Position numbers and translations under genes: made by a program. This document shows positions 17,899 to 26,988 of a stretch of 52,278 nt of DNA, piece after piece. A model generated the notes under the pieces. That model made no database searches and had not been told where the DNA came from. It saw nothing but the letters and a program-made list of their open reading frames with translations. The DNA is taken from contig CAKSBC010000017.1 of NCBI GenBank assembly GCA_934438085.1, forward strand, positions 1-52,278, read 5' to 3'. Every line of letters starts with the position of its first letter. The stretch's first letter is position 1. Origin of the DNA: an uncultured Lachnospiraceae bacterium (GTDB taxonomy: Bacteria > Bacillota > Clostridia > Lachnospirales > Lachnospiraceae).

Positions 17899-17956
17899 CC
17901 GATAAACAGATGAGCATAAAATACGGATTCTATGCCCGTCTGTTTTGTCGGGCATA
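17899..17956 (+). promoter_or_regulatory. carA leader with two mutually exclusive hairpins
   Basis: Stem A pairs 17899-17918 with 17931-17951, about 18 pairs with one mismatch and one bulge around a 12-base loop. Stem B pairs TATGCCCG (17931-17938) perfectly with CGGGCATA (17949-17956). Both use 17931-17938, so only one can form. Neither is followed by a T-tract. This is switch-like architecture ahead of carA; the signal it senses is unknown, and it does not resemble the PyrR-binding loop. Confidence 0.6.
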
Positions 17957-18012
17957 ATCATAAAGATATGAAATACAAAATAAACATTTGCAGCAGCGAG
18001 AGAGAAGGACGA

Positions 18013-19083
18013 ATGGAAAAGGCATATCTTGTTTTAAGCAACGGAAAAATATTTGAAGGAACCCGCATAGGAGCCGATATCGACTCCGTTGGTGAAATTG
18101 TTTTTACGACCGGTATGGAAGGATATCTTGAGACTCTCACGGATCCTAGCTACGCCGGTCAAATTATTACCCAGACATTTCCTCTTATCGGAAACTATGG
18201 TGTAATAGAGGAAGACTTTGAGGGAGGAATATTTGCAAGGGGCTATATTGTAAGAGAGCTTTGCGATGAGCCTTCTAATTTCAGATGTCAGTATCCTCTT
18301 GAGAAATTACTGAAGGATCATAACATTCCGGGTATTGCAGGCATAGACACCAGAGAGCTCACAAGAATAATTCGTGAAGAGGGTGTTATGAATGCCAAGA
18401 TCTGCAGCTGGGTACCTGAGGATCGTTCAGAAATTGAAAATTACTGCATAACAGGCGTTGTTGATGAAGTTGGCATAAAGGATGTTGAGATATTTCCTGC
18501 AGAAGGCGAAGCTAAGTATAATGTTACTCTTATAGATTACGGAGCTAAACACAATATACTTCGCTGTCTTCAGAAGAGAGGCTGCACAGTTACGGCAGTT
18601 CCTCATACATTTACAGCTGAGCAGATCCTTGAAGGAAATCCTGACGGAATTATGTTAGGAAACGGCCCGGGAGATCCTGCTGAGAATACCTTCTGTATAG
18701 AGCAGATAAAGAAGCTCATCGGCAAGGTGCCTATGTTCGGAATCTGTCTTGGTCATCAGCTTGCAGCACTTGCAATGGGCGGAGAGACAGTTAAGCTTAA
18801 GTACGGACATCACGGAGCAAACCAGCCTGTAAAGACGGCTGACGGAAGCCGTACATTTATAACAAGTCAGAACCATAACTATGCGGTAGTTGCAGAAAGC
18901 CTTAAGGGTAAGGGTGTTGAGATACTTATAAATGCCAATGACAACAGCTGCGAGGGTATGGAATATACAGGAAAGAACTGCTTTACAGTTCAGTTCCATC
19001 CTGAAGCCTGCGGAGGCCCTAAGGATACGGAATTCTTATTCAACAGATTTGTCGATATGATGGGAGGAAAGGTAAATGCCTAA
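18013..19083 (+). CDS. carA: Carbamoyl-phosphate synthase small (glutaminase) subunit
   Basis: A 356-residue amidotransferase subunit that releases ammonia from glutamine and channels it to CarB. The N-terminal CPSase domain starts MEKAYLVLSNGKIFEG. The C-terminal class I glutaminase domain has its nucleophile Cys245 in FGICLGHQ and the partner histidine/glutamate in QFHPEA. An in-frame ATG at 17932 would add 27 residues unlike the family and overlaps the leader hairpins; the ATG at 18013 behind GAGAAGGA is preferred. The stop codon overlaps the carB start by eight bases. Confidence 0.95.
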   Translation: MEKAYLVLSNGKIFEGTRIGADIDSVGEIVFTTGMEGYLETLTDPSYAGQIITQTFPLIGNYGVIEEDFEGGIFARGYIVRELCDEPSNFRCQYPLEKLLKDHNIPGIAGIDTRELTRIIREEGVMNAKICSWVPEDRSEIENYCITGVVDEVGIKDVEIFPAEGEAKYNVTLIDYGAKHNILRCLQKRGCTVTAVPHTFTAEQILEGNPDGIMLGNGPGDPAENTFCIEQIKKLIGKVPMFGICLGHQLAALAMGGETVKLKYGHHGANQPVKTADGSRTFITSQNHNYAVVAESLKGKGVEILINANDNSCEGMEYTGKNCFTVQFHPEACGGPKDTEFLFNRFVDMMGGKVNA

Positions 19084-22000
19084 GGATACAAGCATTAAAA
19101 AGGTCCTGATGATAGGTTCAGGCCCGATAGTTATCGGACAGGCAGCAGAGTTTGACTATGCAGGAGCACAGGCCTGCCGCGTACTTAAGGACGAAGGCAT
19201 CAATGTTGTACTTGTAAACTCTAATCCTGCCACCATCATGACAGATAAGGATCTGGCTGATGAGATCTATCTTGAGCCGCTTAACGCAGAGACAGTAGAG
19301 CGTATTATAGCAAAGGAAAGACCTGACGGACTTTTAGCCGGACTCGGCGGTCAGACAGGACTTACTATAGCTATGCAGCTTAAGAAGAACGGAGTATTGG
19401 ATAAGTACAATGTCAGACTCTTAGGCTCACCGGTAGAGGCCATAGATAAGGCTGAGGACAGAGAGCTCTTTAAGGAGACTATGGAGGCAATAGGCCAGCC
19501 TGTAGTCCCTTCAGAGATTGCAAATACAGTAGAAGAGGCTATCGCTGTTGCCAATAAGATCAGCTATCCGGTAATCGTTCGTCCGGCCTTCACATTGGGA
19601 GGAAGCGGCGGCGGTATCGCAAATGATGAGGAAGAGCTCAGAGTCATTGCAAAGAGCGGACTTGATATGTCTCCTATCACACAGATACTTGTTGAGCGCT
19701 GCATCTCAGGCTGGAAGGAAATCGAGTTTGAGACAATGAGAGATGCTCTCGGAAATGCAATCACTATCTGCTCAATGGAAAACTTCGACCCTGTCGGAGT
19801 TCATACCGGAGACTCTATAGTAGTTGCACCTGCACTCACTCTTTCAGACAAAGAATATCAGATGCTTCGTACAGCATCATTGGAGATGATTTCCGCACTC
19901 GGAATCGTAGGAGGCTGTAACTGTCAGTTTGCACTTAACCCTAACAGCTTCGAGTATGCTGTTATCGAGGTTAACCCTAGAGTATCCAGATCATCTGCAC
20001 TTGCTTCAAAGGCAACAGGCTATCCTATTGCAAAGATCACAACAAAGATAGCACTCGGATATACTCTTGACGAGATCGTTAATGATATTACTAAAAAGAC
20101 ATGTGCATGCTTCGAGCCGGCAATTGACTATGTAGTTGTTAAGTTCCCGAAGTGGCCGTTTGATAAATTCGCCGGATCCTCAAGAACCGTAGGCACTCAG
20201 ATGAAGGCTACAGGTGAGGTCATGGCTATTGCCAACAGCTTTGAGATGGCTCTTATGAAGGCCGTAAGAGGAGCTGAGATCGGAGCTGATACACTCAACC
20301 TTCCTCCGCTTTCAGATAAGCCGGTAATGGAGAGAGTTGCAGAGCAGAACGACAGACGTCTGTTCTCTATCTTCGAGGCATTAAAGGCCGGACATACTGT
20401 TGATGAGATCCATGAAATAACAAAGATAGATCGCTGGTTCTTAAATAAGGTAAGAAAGATCGCTGAGTACGAAATGTATATAAGCAATCTTAATACCGAT
20501 ACTATGTCTAAGGAAGACTATGAGCACGGAAAGAAGCTCGGATATACAGATGCAGCACTTTCACGTATAAGCGGTGTTGCTAAGGATAAAATGCCTCACA
20601 GACATTTCAGCTATAAGATGGTAGATACCTGTGCAGCTGAGTTTGATGCAGAGACACCGTATTTCTATTCGACCTGCGATGATGCATGTGAGTCAAGAAG
20701 CTTTAAGAGAAGCGGCAAGGACGTTGTTATAGTATTGGGTTCAGGTCCTATCCGTATCGGACAGGGTATTGAGTTTGACTATTCATCAGTTCATTGCGTA
20801 TGGACACTCAGAAAGCTCGGATATGATGTTGTTATCATAAACAACAACCCTGAGACAGTATCAACAGACTATGATACAGCTGACAGACTGTACTTCGAGG
20901 CTCTTACACCTGAGGATGTTATGAACATCATTGAGATCGAAAAGCCTATCGGAGTAGTTGTAGCCTTCGGCGGACAGACAGCTATCAAGCTTACAAACTT
21001 CCTTGATCAGCAGGGCATACAGATACTCGGAACCTCTGCCGAGGGTATCGATGTGGCTGAGGACAGAGCTAAGTTCGATGCACTGCTGGAGCAGTTCGGA
21101 ATATCAAGACCTAAGGGCTTTGGTGTAAGCACTATAGAGGAAGCAGTTAAGGCTGCAGATACACTCGGATACCCGGTACTCTTAAGACCAAGCTATGTTA
21201 TCGGCGGTCAGAACATGACTATATCGCACGATGACGAGCATACAATAAAGTACATGAAGAACATCCTTGCAGGAGGAATTGACAATCCTGTACTTGTAGA
21301 TAAGTACATGCAGGGACCTGAGCTTGAGGTAGATGTTATTTCCGACGGTGAGAACGTACTTATCCCGGGAATCATGGAGCACGTAGAAAGAGCCGGAGTA
21401 CATTCAGGAGACTCTATAGCTGTATATCCGCCATACAACCTCACAGATAAATTCCTTGAGATCATCTGTGACAGCTCAGAGAAGCTTGCTCTTGCACTCG
21501 GAACAAAGGGACTTGTAAATATTCAGTACCTTATCTATCACGATAAACTTTATGTTATCGAGGTTAACCCGAGAGCTTCACGTACAATTCCTTATATAAG
21601 CAAGGTTACAAATGTTCCTATGGTTGATCTTGCTACTAAGGTAATGCTCGGAGCAAAGCTTAAGGATTTAGGCTACGGCACCGGACTTTACAGAACACCG
21701 CCTTACTGCGCAGTTAAGGTACCTGTGTTCTCATTCGAAAAGCTCAATGATGCAAACTCAATATTAGGACCTGAGATGAAGTCAACAGGAGAGGTACTTG
21801 GTCTCGGAAAGACCTTATCAGAGGCTCTTTACAAGGGACTTACAGCCGCAGGATTCACAGTACCTCCAACAGACTCAGAGAATACACCCGGCGTACTCAT
21901 TTCTGTAGATAATACAGATTATGAAGAGGTGCTTTCTGTGGCAAAGCGCTTCTATGATCTTCGCATGGATCTTTATGCTACACCAGGAACCGCTGATGCT

Positions 22001-23143
22001 ATAAGCAAGCTTGGTATTCCTGTAATAAGTGTAGAGAATGCTACTGAAAGCTCAGCGATACACGAGCTTATGGAATCAGGAAAGCTTAGCTATATCATCT
22101 ATACAGGAGCTGCACTTGATGAAACAACAAGGGCATATATCAAGCTTCACAGAAAGGCAATGCAGTTAGGCATTCCATGTATCACAAGCCTTGATACAGC
22201 GGGTGCTCTTGCTGAGATGATAGAGAGCCGCTTCAACATTAACAATACTGAGCTTGTAGATATCAATAACATGAGACATGAGCACAGCCATGTTAAGTTT
22301 ACGAAGATGCATTCCTGCGGAAATGACTACATTTTCATTGAAAACTTTGACGGTAAGATAACCTGTCCTGAGTCACTTTGCGTAAACCTCTGCGCACCTC
22401 ATTACGGCATAGGTGCGGATGGTATCGTTCTTATCGAGCATTCCGATAAGGAAGGCGCAGATGCAAAGATGCGTACCTTCAACAAGGATGGTTCGGAAGG
22501 AAAGATGGCAGGAAACAACATCCGCTGCGTTGCAAAGTACCTTTATGACAACGGCTTTATCGAAAAGGACAGATATTCTGTAAATGTCGAGATAGCAGGA
22601 AATGTTCATAAGCTTAAGCTCTATACCAGAGACGGCAAGGTAAGCTCAGTTTCAGTAGACATGGGCAAGGTAAGCTTTATGGCGAAGGATATACCGGCTA
22701 TTACAGATGATCCTACAACTAATATCATAAATCAGCCGCTCAAGGTTGTCGGTGAAGAATTCATGGTTACCTGCCTTTCAATAGGCAACCCGCATTGTGT
22801 AACCTTCGGCGACGGGCTTGATAAGCTCTGGCTTGAGAAGATAGGACCTGAGTTCGAGCATCATCCGATGTTCCCTGAGAGAATAAATACAGAGTTTGTA
22901 AGACCTGTAAACCGCAACACTCTTCGTATGAGAGTTTGGGAAAGAGGAAACGGTGAGACTCTTGCCTGCGGTACAGGAGCATGTGCGGCAGTTGCGGCAG
23001 CAGTTGTTAACGGACTTTGTGATAAGGGCTCTGATGTAACAGTTAAGCTGCTCGGAGGAGATCTTGTTGTAAACTACACAGATGAAAAGGTTACTCTGAC
23101 AGGAGCTGTAACAACAGTATTCAACGGAGAATTCGAATATTAA
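19076..23143 (+). CDS. carB: CarB-DapF fusion: carbamoyl-phosphate synthase large subunit with C-terminal diaminopimelate epimerase-like domain
   Basis: An uninterrupted 1355-residue frame. Residues 1 to about 1060 are a complete CarB: two ATP-grasp halves (VIVRPAFTLGGSGGG near 165, VLLRPSYVIGGQNM near 702), and the MGS-like allosteric domain from about 940. After a short polar linker, residues from about 1066 to 1355 are a DapF domain (KFTKMHSCGNDYIFIE, GIGADGIVLI, DGSEGKMAGNNIRC, SIGNPHCVTF, ETLACGTGACAA). DapF normally converts LL- to meso-diaminopimelate using two cysteines. The second is present (Cys1298), but the first expected position is Ala1145 (GCA). An internal ATG at 22271 lacks a good ribosome site. 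The CarB part serves arginine and pyrimidine synthesis; the role of the fused domain is inferred only. Confidence 0.95.
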   Translation: MPKDTSIKKVLMIGSGPIVIGQAAEFDYAGAQACRVLKDEGINVVLVNSNPATIMTDKDLADEIYLEPLNAETVERIIAKERPDGLLAGLGGQTGLTIAMQLKKNGVLDKYNVRLLGSPVEAIDKAEDRELFKETMEAIGQPVVPSEIANTVEEAIAVANKISYPVIVRPAFTLGGSGGGIANDEEELRVIAKSGLDMSPITQILVERCISGWKEIEFETMRDALGNAITICSMENFDPVGVHTGDSIVVAPALTLSDKEYQMLRTASLEMISALGIVGGCNCQFALNPNSFEYAVIEVNPRVSRSSALASKATGYPIAKITTKIALGYTLDEIVNDITKKTCACFEPAIDYVVVKFPKWPFDKFAGSSRTVGTQMKATGEVMAIANSFEMALMKAVRGAEIGADTLNLPPLSDKPVMERVAEQNDRRLFSIFEALKAGHTVDEIHEITKIDRWFLNKVRKIAEYEMYISNLNTDTMSKEDYEHGKKLGYTDAALSRISGVAKDKMPHRHFSYKMVDTCAAEFDAETPYFYSTCDDACESRSFKRSGKDVVIVLGSGPIRIGQGIEFDYSSVHCVWTLRKLGYDVVIINNNPETVSTDYDTADRLYFEALTPEDVMNIIEIEKPIGVVVAFGGQTAIKLTNFLDQQGIQILGTSAEGIDVAEDRAKFDALLEQFGISRPKGFGVSTIEEAVKAADTLGYPVLLRPSYVIGGQNMTISHDDEHTIKYMKNILAGGIDNPVLVDKYMQGPELEVDVISDGENVLIPGIMEHVERAGVHSGDSIAVYPPYNLTDKFLEIICDSSEKLALALGTKGLVNIQYLIYHDKLYVIEVNPRASRTIPYISKVTNVPMVDLATKVMLGAKLKDLGYGTGLYRTPPYCAVKVPVFSFEKLNDANSILGPEMKSTGEVLGLGKTLSEALYKGLTAAGFTVPPTDSENTPGVLISVDNTDYEEVLSVAKRFYDLRMDLYATPGTADAISKLGIPVISVENATESSAIHELMESGKLSYIIYTGAALDETTRAYIKLHRKAMQLGIPCITSLDTAGALAEMIESRFNINNTELVDINNMRHEHSHVKFTKMHSCGNDYIFIENFDGKITCPESLCVNLCAPHYGIGADGIVLIEHSDKEGADAKMRTFNKDGSEGKMAGNNIRCVAKYLYDNGFIEKDRYSVNVEIAGNVHKLKLYTRDGKVSSVSVDMGKVSFMAKDIPAITDDPTTNIINQPLKVVGEEFMVTCLSIGNPHCVTFGDGLDKLWLEKIGPEFEHHPMFPERINTEFVRPVNRNTLRMRVWERGNGETLACGTGACAAVAAAVVNGLCDKGSDVTVKLLGGDLVVNYTDEKVTLTGAVTTVFNGEFEY

Positions 23144-23162
23144 TAATTGATCATAAGATCTA

Positions 23163-23219
23163 AACGGCTGCGGATAAATAGCATAATAAAGGCTTTTTAT
23201 TTGGCAGCCGTTTTCTTTT
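23163..23219 (+). terminator. Terminator of the arginine/car cluster
   Basis: AACGGCTGC at 23163-23171 pairs with GCAGCCGTT at 23204-23212, followed by TTCTTTT. Confidence 0.8.
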
Positions 23220-23239
23220 AAACTTAAATGTGGTTGGAG

Positions 23240-24025
23240 ATGGAAAAAACACATAATAATCAGGATAATTCACTGCTTCTGGAAACCGTCATGCTTGAAG
23301 GGGAGATAATGCTGCAAAGCGGAGCTGAGGTATACAGAGTAGAGGATACTATGCGACGCATATTAGACTGTTTCGGCTTTGATCCGGACTATATGCTTGT
23401 TATAACCACAGGGATAATACTTTCACTGCATGATGAAAATAACAGTCCGGTGACTATGGTAAAGCGCATACATCAAAGAAGCGCTAATATAAGCCGCATA
23501 TGCGGAGTGAATACTGTTTCAAGAGAGCTTTGCTCCGGAACGATTGATCTTTCGGAAGCGAATAAAAGATTAAATGAGATAAAATGCGAAAAGCATTATA
23601 ATAAATTCGTACATTCTGTCGGAATCGTGGGCGTTGCGGCTTTTTTTGTAGTTATGTTCGGAGGAACAGGCATAGACTTTGCGGGAGGTCTGGCAGTGGG
23701 AAGTATATATGCGGCAGCAGACTATTTACTTTCTAAAACACGATTCAATGATTTTATAATAACAAGCTTAAATGCAAGCATCATAGCTATAACTGCTTTC
23801 CTCTTGTCTACCTTTGTGCTGCAGGGAAGCAATCCGGACACTATGATAATGGGTGCAATAATGACGCTTGTTCCAGGAGTTTCTTTTGCAACAGCTATAA
23901 GAGACATGCTTAACGGAGATTATTCCTCAGGTACCGCAAGAATAATGGAGGCGGTCGTAATTGCCCTTGCAGTTGCTACAGGAGTCGGCTGCGGTATCAT
24001 TTTGGCGGAATTGTTTATTCCGTAA
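23240..24025 (+). CDS. Threonine/serine exporter family protein, large part (DUF1212/ThrE N-terminal)
   Basis: A protein of about 261 residues matching the ThrE N-terminal domain. A soluble segment (residues 1 to about 120) has the family start GEIMLQSGAEVYRVEDTMRR. Hydrophobic helices follow from about 125 to the end, including FVVMFGGTGIDFAGGLAVG and IMGAIMTLVPGVSFATAIRD. ThrE proteins export threonine or serine; here, as in many Firmicutes, the exporter is split in two genes. The start is uncertain: ATG at 23228 has no ribosome site, and ATG at 23240 has GGAG only one base away. The difference is four residues. Confidence 0.88.
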   Translation: MEKTHNNQDNSLLLETVMLEGEIMLQSGAEVYRVEDTMRRILDCFGFDPDYMLVITTGIILSLHDENNSPVTMVKRIHQRSANISRICGVNTVSRELCSGTIDLSEANKRLNEIKCEKHYNKFVHSVGIVGVAAFFVVMFGGTGIDFAGGLAVGSIYAAADYLLSKTRFNDFIITSLNASIIAITAFLLSTFVLQGSNPDTMIMGAIMTLVPGVSFATAIRDMLNGDYSSGTARIMEAVVIALAVATGVGCGIILAELFIP

Positions 24026-24127
24026 AGGAGAGACATTCTTAGCAGAAATATGGCAGCAGCAATACATAAGCGCAAATACATAATTTAAATTCAGACTATA
24101 AGATTTAAGATAGACAGGGGATAAGCT

Positions 24128-24592
24128 ATGCTTCCACAGATCATAAGCTCATACTTAGCAATACTTGCATTTTCAGCATATCAGGAAGTGCCGAAAAAAT
24201 ATATTTTCTTTTCAGCATTTACAGGTGCTGTGGCATGGACATCATATCTGATAATACTGCAGCAGGATCATTCAAAAATGGCAGCGGCATTTTTATCAAC
24301 AGCTCTCATGGCAGTACTGAGTCATGTCCTGGCAAGAGTGATAAAGGCGCCTGTCACGGTATTTCTGATACCAGGACTGCTTCCGGTAGTTCCGGGAGGC
24401 TCGATATACAAAAGCGTATATTATCTGATTCAGAGCAATCAGGATCTTTCAACCCATTATCTTGTAGAGACACTGCAGATTGCAGGAGCCATGGCACTTG
24501 CGGTGTTTATAGTAGATTCGCTGTTTCCGGCAATCATTAAAAATAAAAGCATATGCGGATGCAAAAAAGGCGGAGCTGAGAATCGCAAATGA
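24128..24592 (+). CDS. Threonine/serine exporter small part (ThrE C-terminal domain)
   Basis: A 154-residue membrane protein with four or five hydrophobic helices, matching the second half of ThrE (DUF3815 type), with the family segment FLIPGLLPVVPGGSIYKSVYY at about residues 78-98. It lies 102 bases after the larger part and shares its direction; the two are expected to form one transporter. A GACAGGGGAT ribosome site precedes the ATG. No terminator is obvious before the tRNA-Thr promoter. Confidence 0.88.
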   Translation: MLPQIISSYLAILAFSAYQEVPKKYIFFSAFTGAVAWTSYLIILQQDHSKMAAAFLSTALMAVLSHVLARVIKAPVTVFLIPGLLPVVPGGSIYKSVYYLIQSNQDLSTHYLVETLQIAGAMALAVFIVDSLFPAIIKNKSICGCKKGGAENRK

Positions 24593-24628
24593 TGAGCTTC
24601 ATCAGGCTATAGCAAATAAAGCTGAATA

Positions 24629-24657
24629 TTGTTTTTTTAAGTCTGCTGTGATATACT
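24629..24657 (+). promoter_or_regulatory. tRNA-Thr promoter
   Basis: TTGTTT at 24629-24634, a 17-bp spacer and TATACT at 24652-24657; the tRNA starts 22 bases later. Confidence 0.7.
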
Positions 24658-24678
24658 ACATAAGCATTTGATATGCAG

Positions 24679-24751
<73 letters not shown>

Positions 24752-24761
24752 TTATATATTC

Positions 24762-24794
24762 GGAGATGGCCTAATAAGTCATTTCCTTTTTTTT
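24762..24794 (+). terminator. Terminator after tRNA-Thr
   Basis: GGAGATGGC pairs with GTCATTTCC using two G-U pairs, followed by eight T residues. It lies 36 bases ahead of the topoisomerase B gene, so that gene needs read-through or a promoter I could not identify. Confidence 0.8.
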
Positions 24795-24829
24795 ACGCAG
24801 GCAGTTATTCTAAAAAAGGTAAGGTATAA

Positions 24830-26875
24830 ATGGCAAAAACACAAAGCTACAATGCAGACAGTATAACAGTTCTCGAGGGACTTGAACCGGTCAGAACAAG
24901 ACCCGGAATGTATATCGGTGGAGTAGGTATCAAAGCTCTTAACCATCTGGTATATGAGATACTTGATAATGCCGTGGACGAGCACCTTGCAGGCTACTGC
25001 ACAGAGATATGGGTGACACTTGAAAAGGATGGCTCATGCACAGTCAAGGATAACGGAAGAGGTTTGCCGGTAGATCTGCATTCTAAGGGAATGTCGGCGG
25101 AAAGAGTCATAATGACTACACTCCATGCCGGCGGTAAGTTTGACAATCAGGTCTATAAGACTTCGGGAGGACTTCACGGCGTAGGTTCTTCTGTTGTTAA
25201 TGCGCTTTCAAAGCGCATGACTGTGGATGTTGCGAGAGAGGGAAAGGTATACCACGACTCATACTCAAGAGGTATACCTACCACTGAGCTTCACAACGGA
25301 CTGCTTCCTGTAGTGGGAAAATCCAAAGAAACAGGCACTACGATCAATTTCCTGCCTGATGATGAAATATTCGAAAAGACAGTATTTAAGAGCGAATGGA
25401 TAAAATCACGCCTTCATGAGACCGCATATCTTAATCCTGAACTTACTATTCATTTTTCGGATATGAGAGAATTTGCTACATCAAATGTCAAAGCAGAAGC
25501 ATTTGTATTAGGTGATGACGGTCAGATATCCTTCGGATTAGACAATACATCAAAGGATAATGCGGAAGAGGCAGTAGAAAAGGCATCCGGCGGAGAGCAT
25601 GTTACATTCCATGAGCCGGATGGATTGAGAGCATATATTACGGCACTCAATAAAGGCCAGACAACGGTCACTCCACTGATTTATTTCAAGGACACCTGCA
25701 ATGATACAGAGGTAGAATGCTGCTTTCAGTACGTAGATGCATTCGAGGAAAATATTCACGGCTTCTGCAACAATATCTTTACGCAGGAGGGCGGCACTCA
25801 TATAACAGGCTTTAAGACAAAGTATACTCAGCTTATCAATTTCTATGCAAGACAGATAGGTATCCTTAAGGAAAAGGATAACAATTTTACAGGTGCCGAT
25901 ACAAGAAACGGAATGACCTGCGTCATTGCCATCAAATACAGAGATCCTATATTTGAAGGTCAGACCAAGACAAAGCTTGCAAGTGCGGATGCTGCATCTG
26001 ATGTGGCTTCAGTAACCGGGGAGAAGTTAGAGCATTTCTTTGACCGTAATATAGAGACCGTTAAATCCATAATAGCATGTGCTGAAAAGTCAGCTAAGAT
26101 AAGAAAGGCTGAAGAGAAAGCAAAGACAAATATGCTTTCAAAAAATAAGTTTTCTTTCGATTCTAACGGAAAGTTAAAGGTATGCACCTCAAAAGATCCG
26201 TCTAAATGCGAAATATTTATAGTAGAGGGAGACTCAGCTGGAGGCTCTGCAGGAACTGCCAGAAACAGAGAATTCCAGGCTATACTGCCGATAAGAGGTA
26301 AGATATTAAATGTTGAGAAGGCTTCAATAGATAAGGTACTTGCAAATGCCGAGATCAAGACCATGATAAACAGCTTCGGCTGCGGCTTCTCGGAAGGCTA
26401 CGGAAATGACTTTGATATTACAAAGCTCAACTACAATAAAATCATTCTGATGACCGATGCAGATGTCGACGGAAGTCATATTGATACACTTCTGCTGACG
26501 TTCTTCTACAGATTTATGCCGGAGCTTATCTACAACGGACATATATATGTTTCTATGCCGCCGCTATATCTTGTTACACCTAAGGCGAAAAACGGCAAGC
26601 CGCAGTATATGTACAATGACAGAGAGCTGCAGAAATATCAGAAGGATCATGACTCTTCAAGCTATGAGCTGAAGCGCTTTAAGGGTCTCGGAGAAATGGA
26701 TCCGCCTGATCTTTGGGCTACGACTCTTGATCCGGAGAGACGAGTTTTAAAGAGGGTCGAGATCGAGGATGCAAGACTTGCTTCGGAGGTCACTGAGATG
26801 CTTATGGGATCTGAGGTAGGTCCGAGAAGAGATTTTATCTATGCTCATGCAAATGAAGCTGAAATAGACAGCTGA
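24830..26875 (+). CDS. Type IIA DNA topoisomerase subunit B (ParE/GyrB-like)
   Basis: A 681-residue ATPase subunit. The GHKL ATP site is seen in EILDNAVDEHLAG, DNGRGLP and GGLHGVGSSVVNALS. The TOPRIM metal site is in VEGDSAGGSAGTARNREFQ and DADVDGSHI, and the end carries FKGLGEMDP. Length and sequence fit ParE/GyrB, lacking the long insert of enterobacterial GyrB. With the A subunit 113 bases downstream it forms a complete enzyme. The location away from dnaA/recF and the partner's lack of a GyrA box favour a topoisomerase IV-like decatenase, but gyrase cannot be excluded from this window. Confidence 0.93.
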   Translation: MAKTQSYNADSITVLEGLEPVRTRPGMYIGGVGIKALNHLVYEILDNAVDEHLAGYCTEIWVTLEKDGSCTVKDNGRGLPVDLHSKGMSAERVIMTTLHAGGKFDNQVYKTSGGLHGVGSSVVNALSKRMTVDVAREGKVYHDSYSRGIPTTELHNGLLPVVGKSKETGTTINFLPDDEIFEKTVFKSEWIKSRLHETAYLNPELTIHFSDMREFATSNVKAEAFVLGDDGQISFGLDNTSKDNAEEAVEKASGGEHVTFHEPDGLRAYITALNKGQTTVTPLIYFKDTCNDTEVECCFQYVDAFEENIHGFCNNIFTQEGGTHITGFKTKYTQLINFYARQIGILKEKDNNFTGADTRNGMTCVIAIKYRDPIFEGQTKTKLASADAASDVASVTGEKLEHFFDRNIETVKSIIACAEKSAKIRKAEEKAKTNMLSKNKFSFDSNGKLKVCTSKDPSKCEIFIVEGDSAGGSAGTARNREFQAILPIRGKILNVEKASIDKVLANAEIKTMINSFGCGFSEGYGNDFDITKLNYNKIILMTDADVDGSHIDTLLLTFFYRFMPELIYNGHIYVSMPPLYLVTPKAKNGKPQYMYNDRELQKYQKDHDSSSYELKRFKGLGEMDPPDLWATTLDPERRVLKRVEIEDARLASEVTEMLMGSEVGPRRDFIYAHANEAEIDS

Positions 26876-26988
26876 TAACGAATGTTTTTGAGGATCGCAG
26901 AAGCGAAAAGTGCTAAGTGATCCGGTATCAGTTGGGGCTAATGAACTTTTAACCCAAACAGCAAAAATATAAAAGGGTGAATATATAA

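Noticed and set aside
17932..18012. Upstream start of carA at 17932
   Set aside because: It adds 27 residues unlike the family, lacks a ribosome site and lies inside the leader hairpins.
19076..23143. carB and dapF as two separate adjacent genes
   Set aside because: The frame is open from the CarB start to the DapF end, and the only internal ATG near the junction (22271) has no ribosome site.
24235..24540. 101-residue frame overlapping the small ThrE gene
   Set aside because: It is a shadow in another frame of a clear membrane-protein gene.
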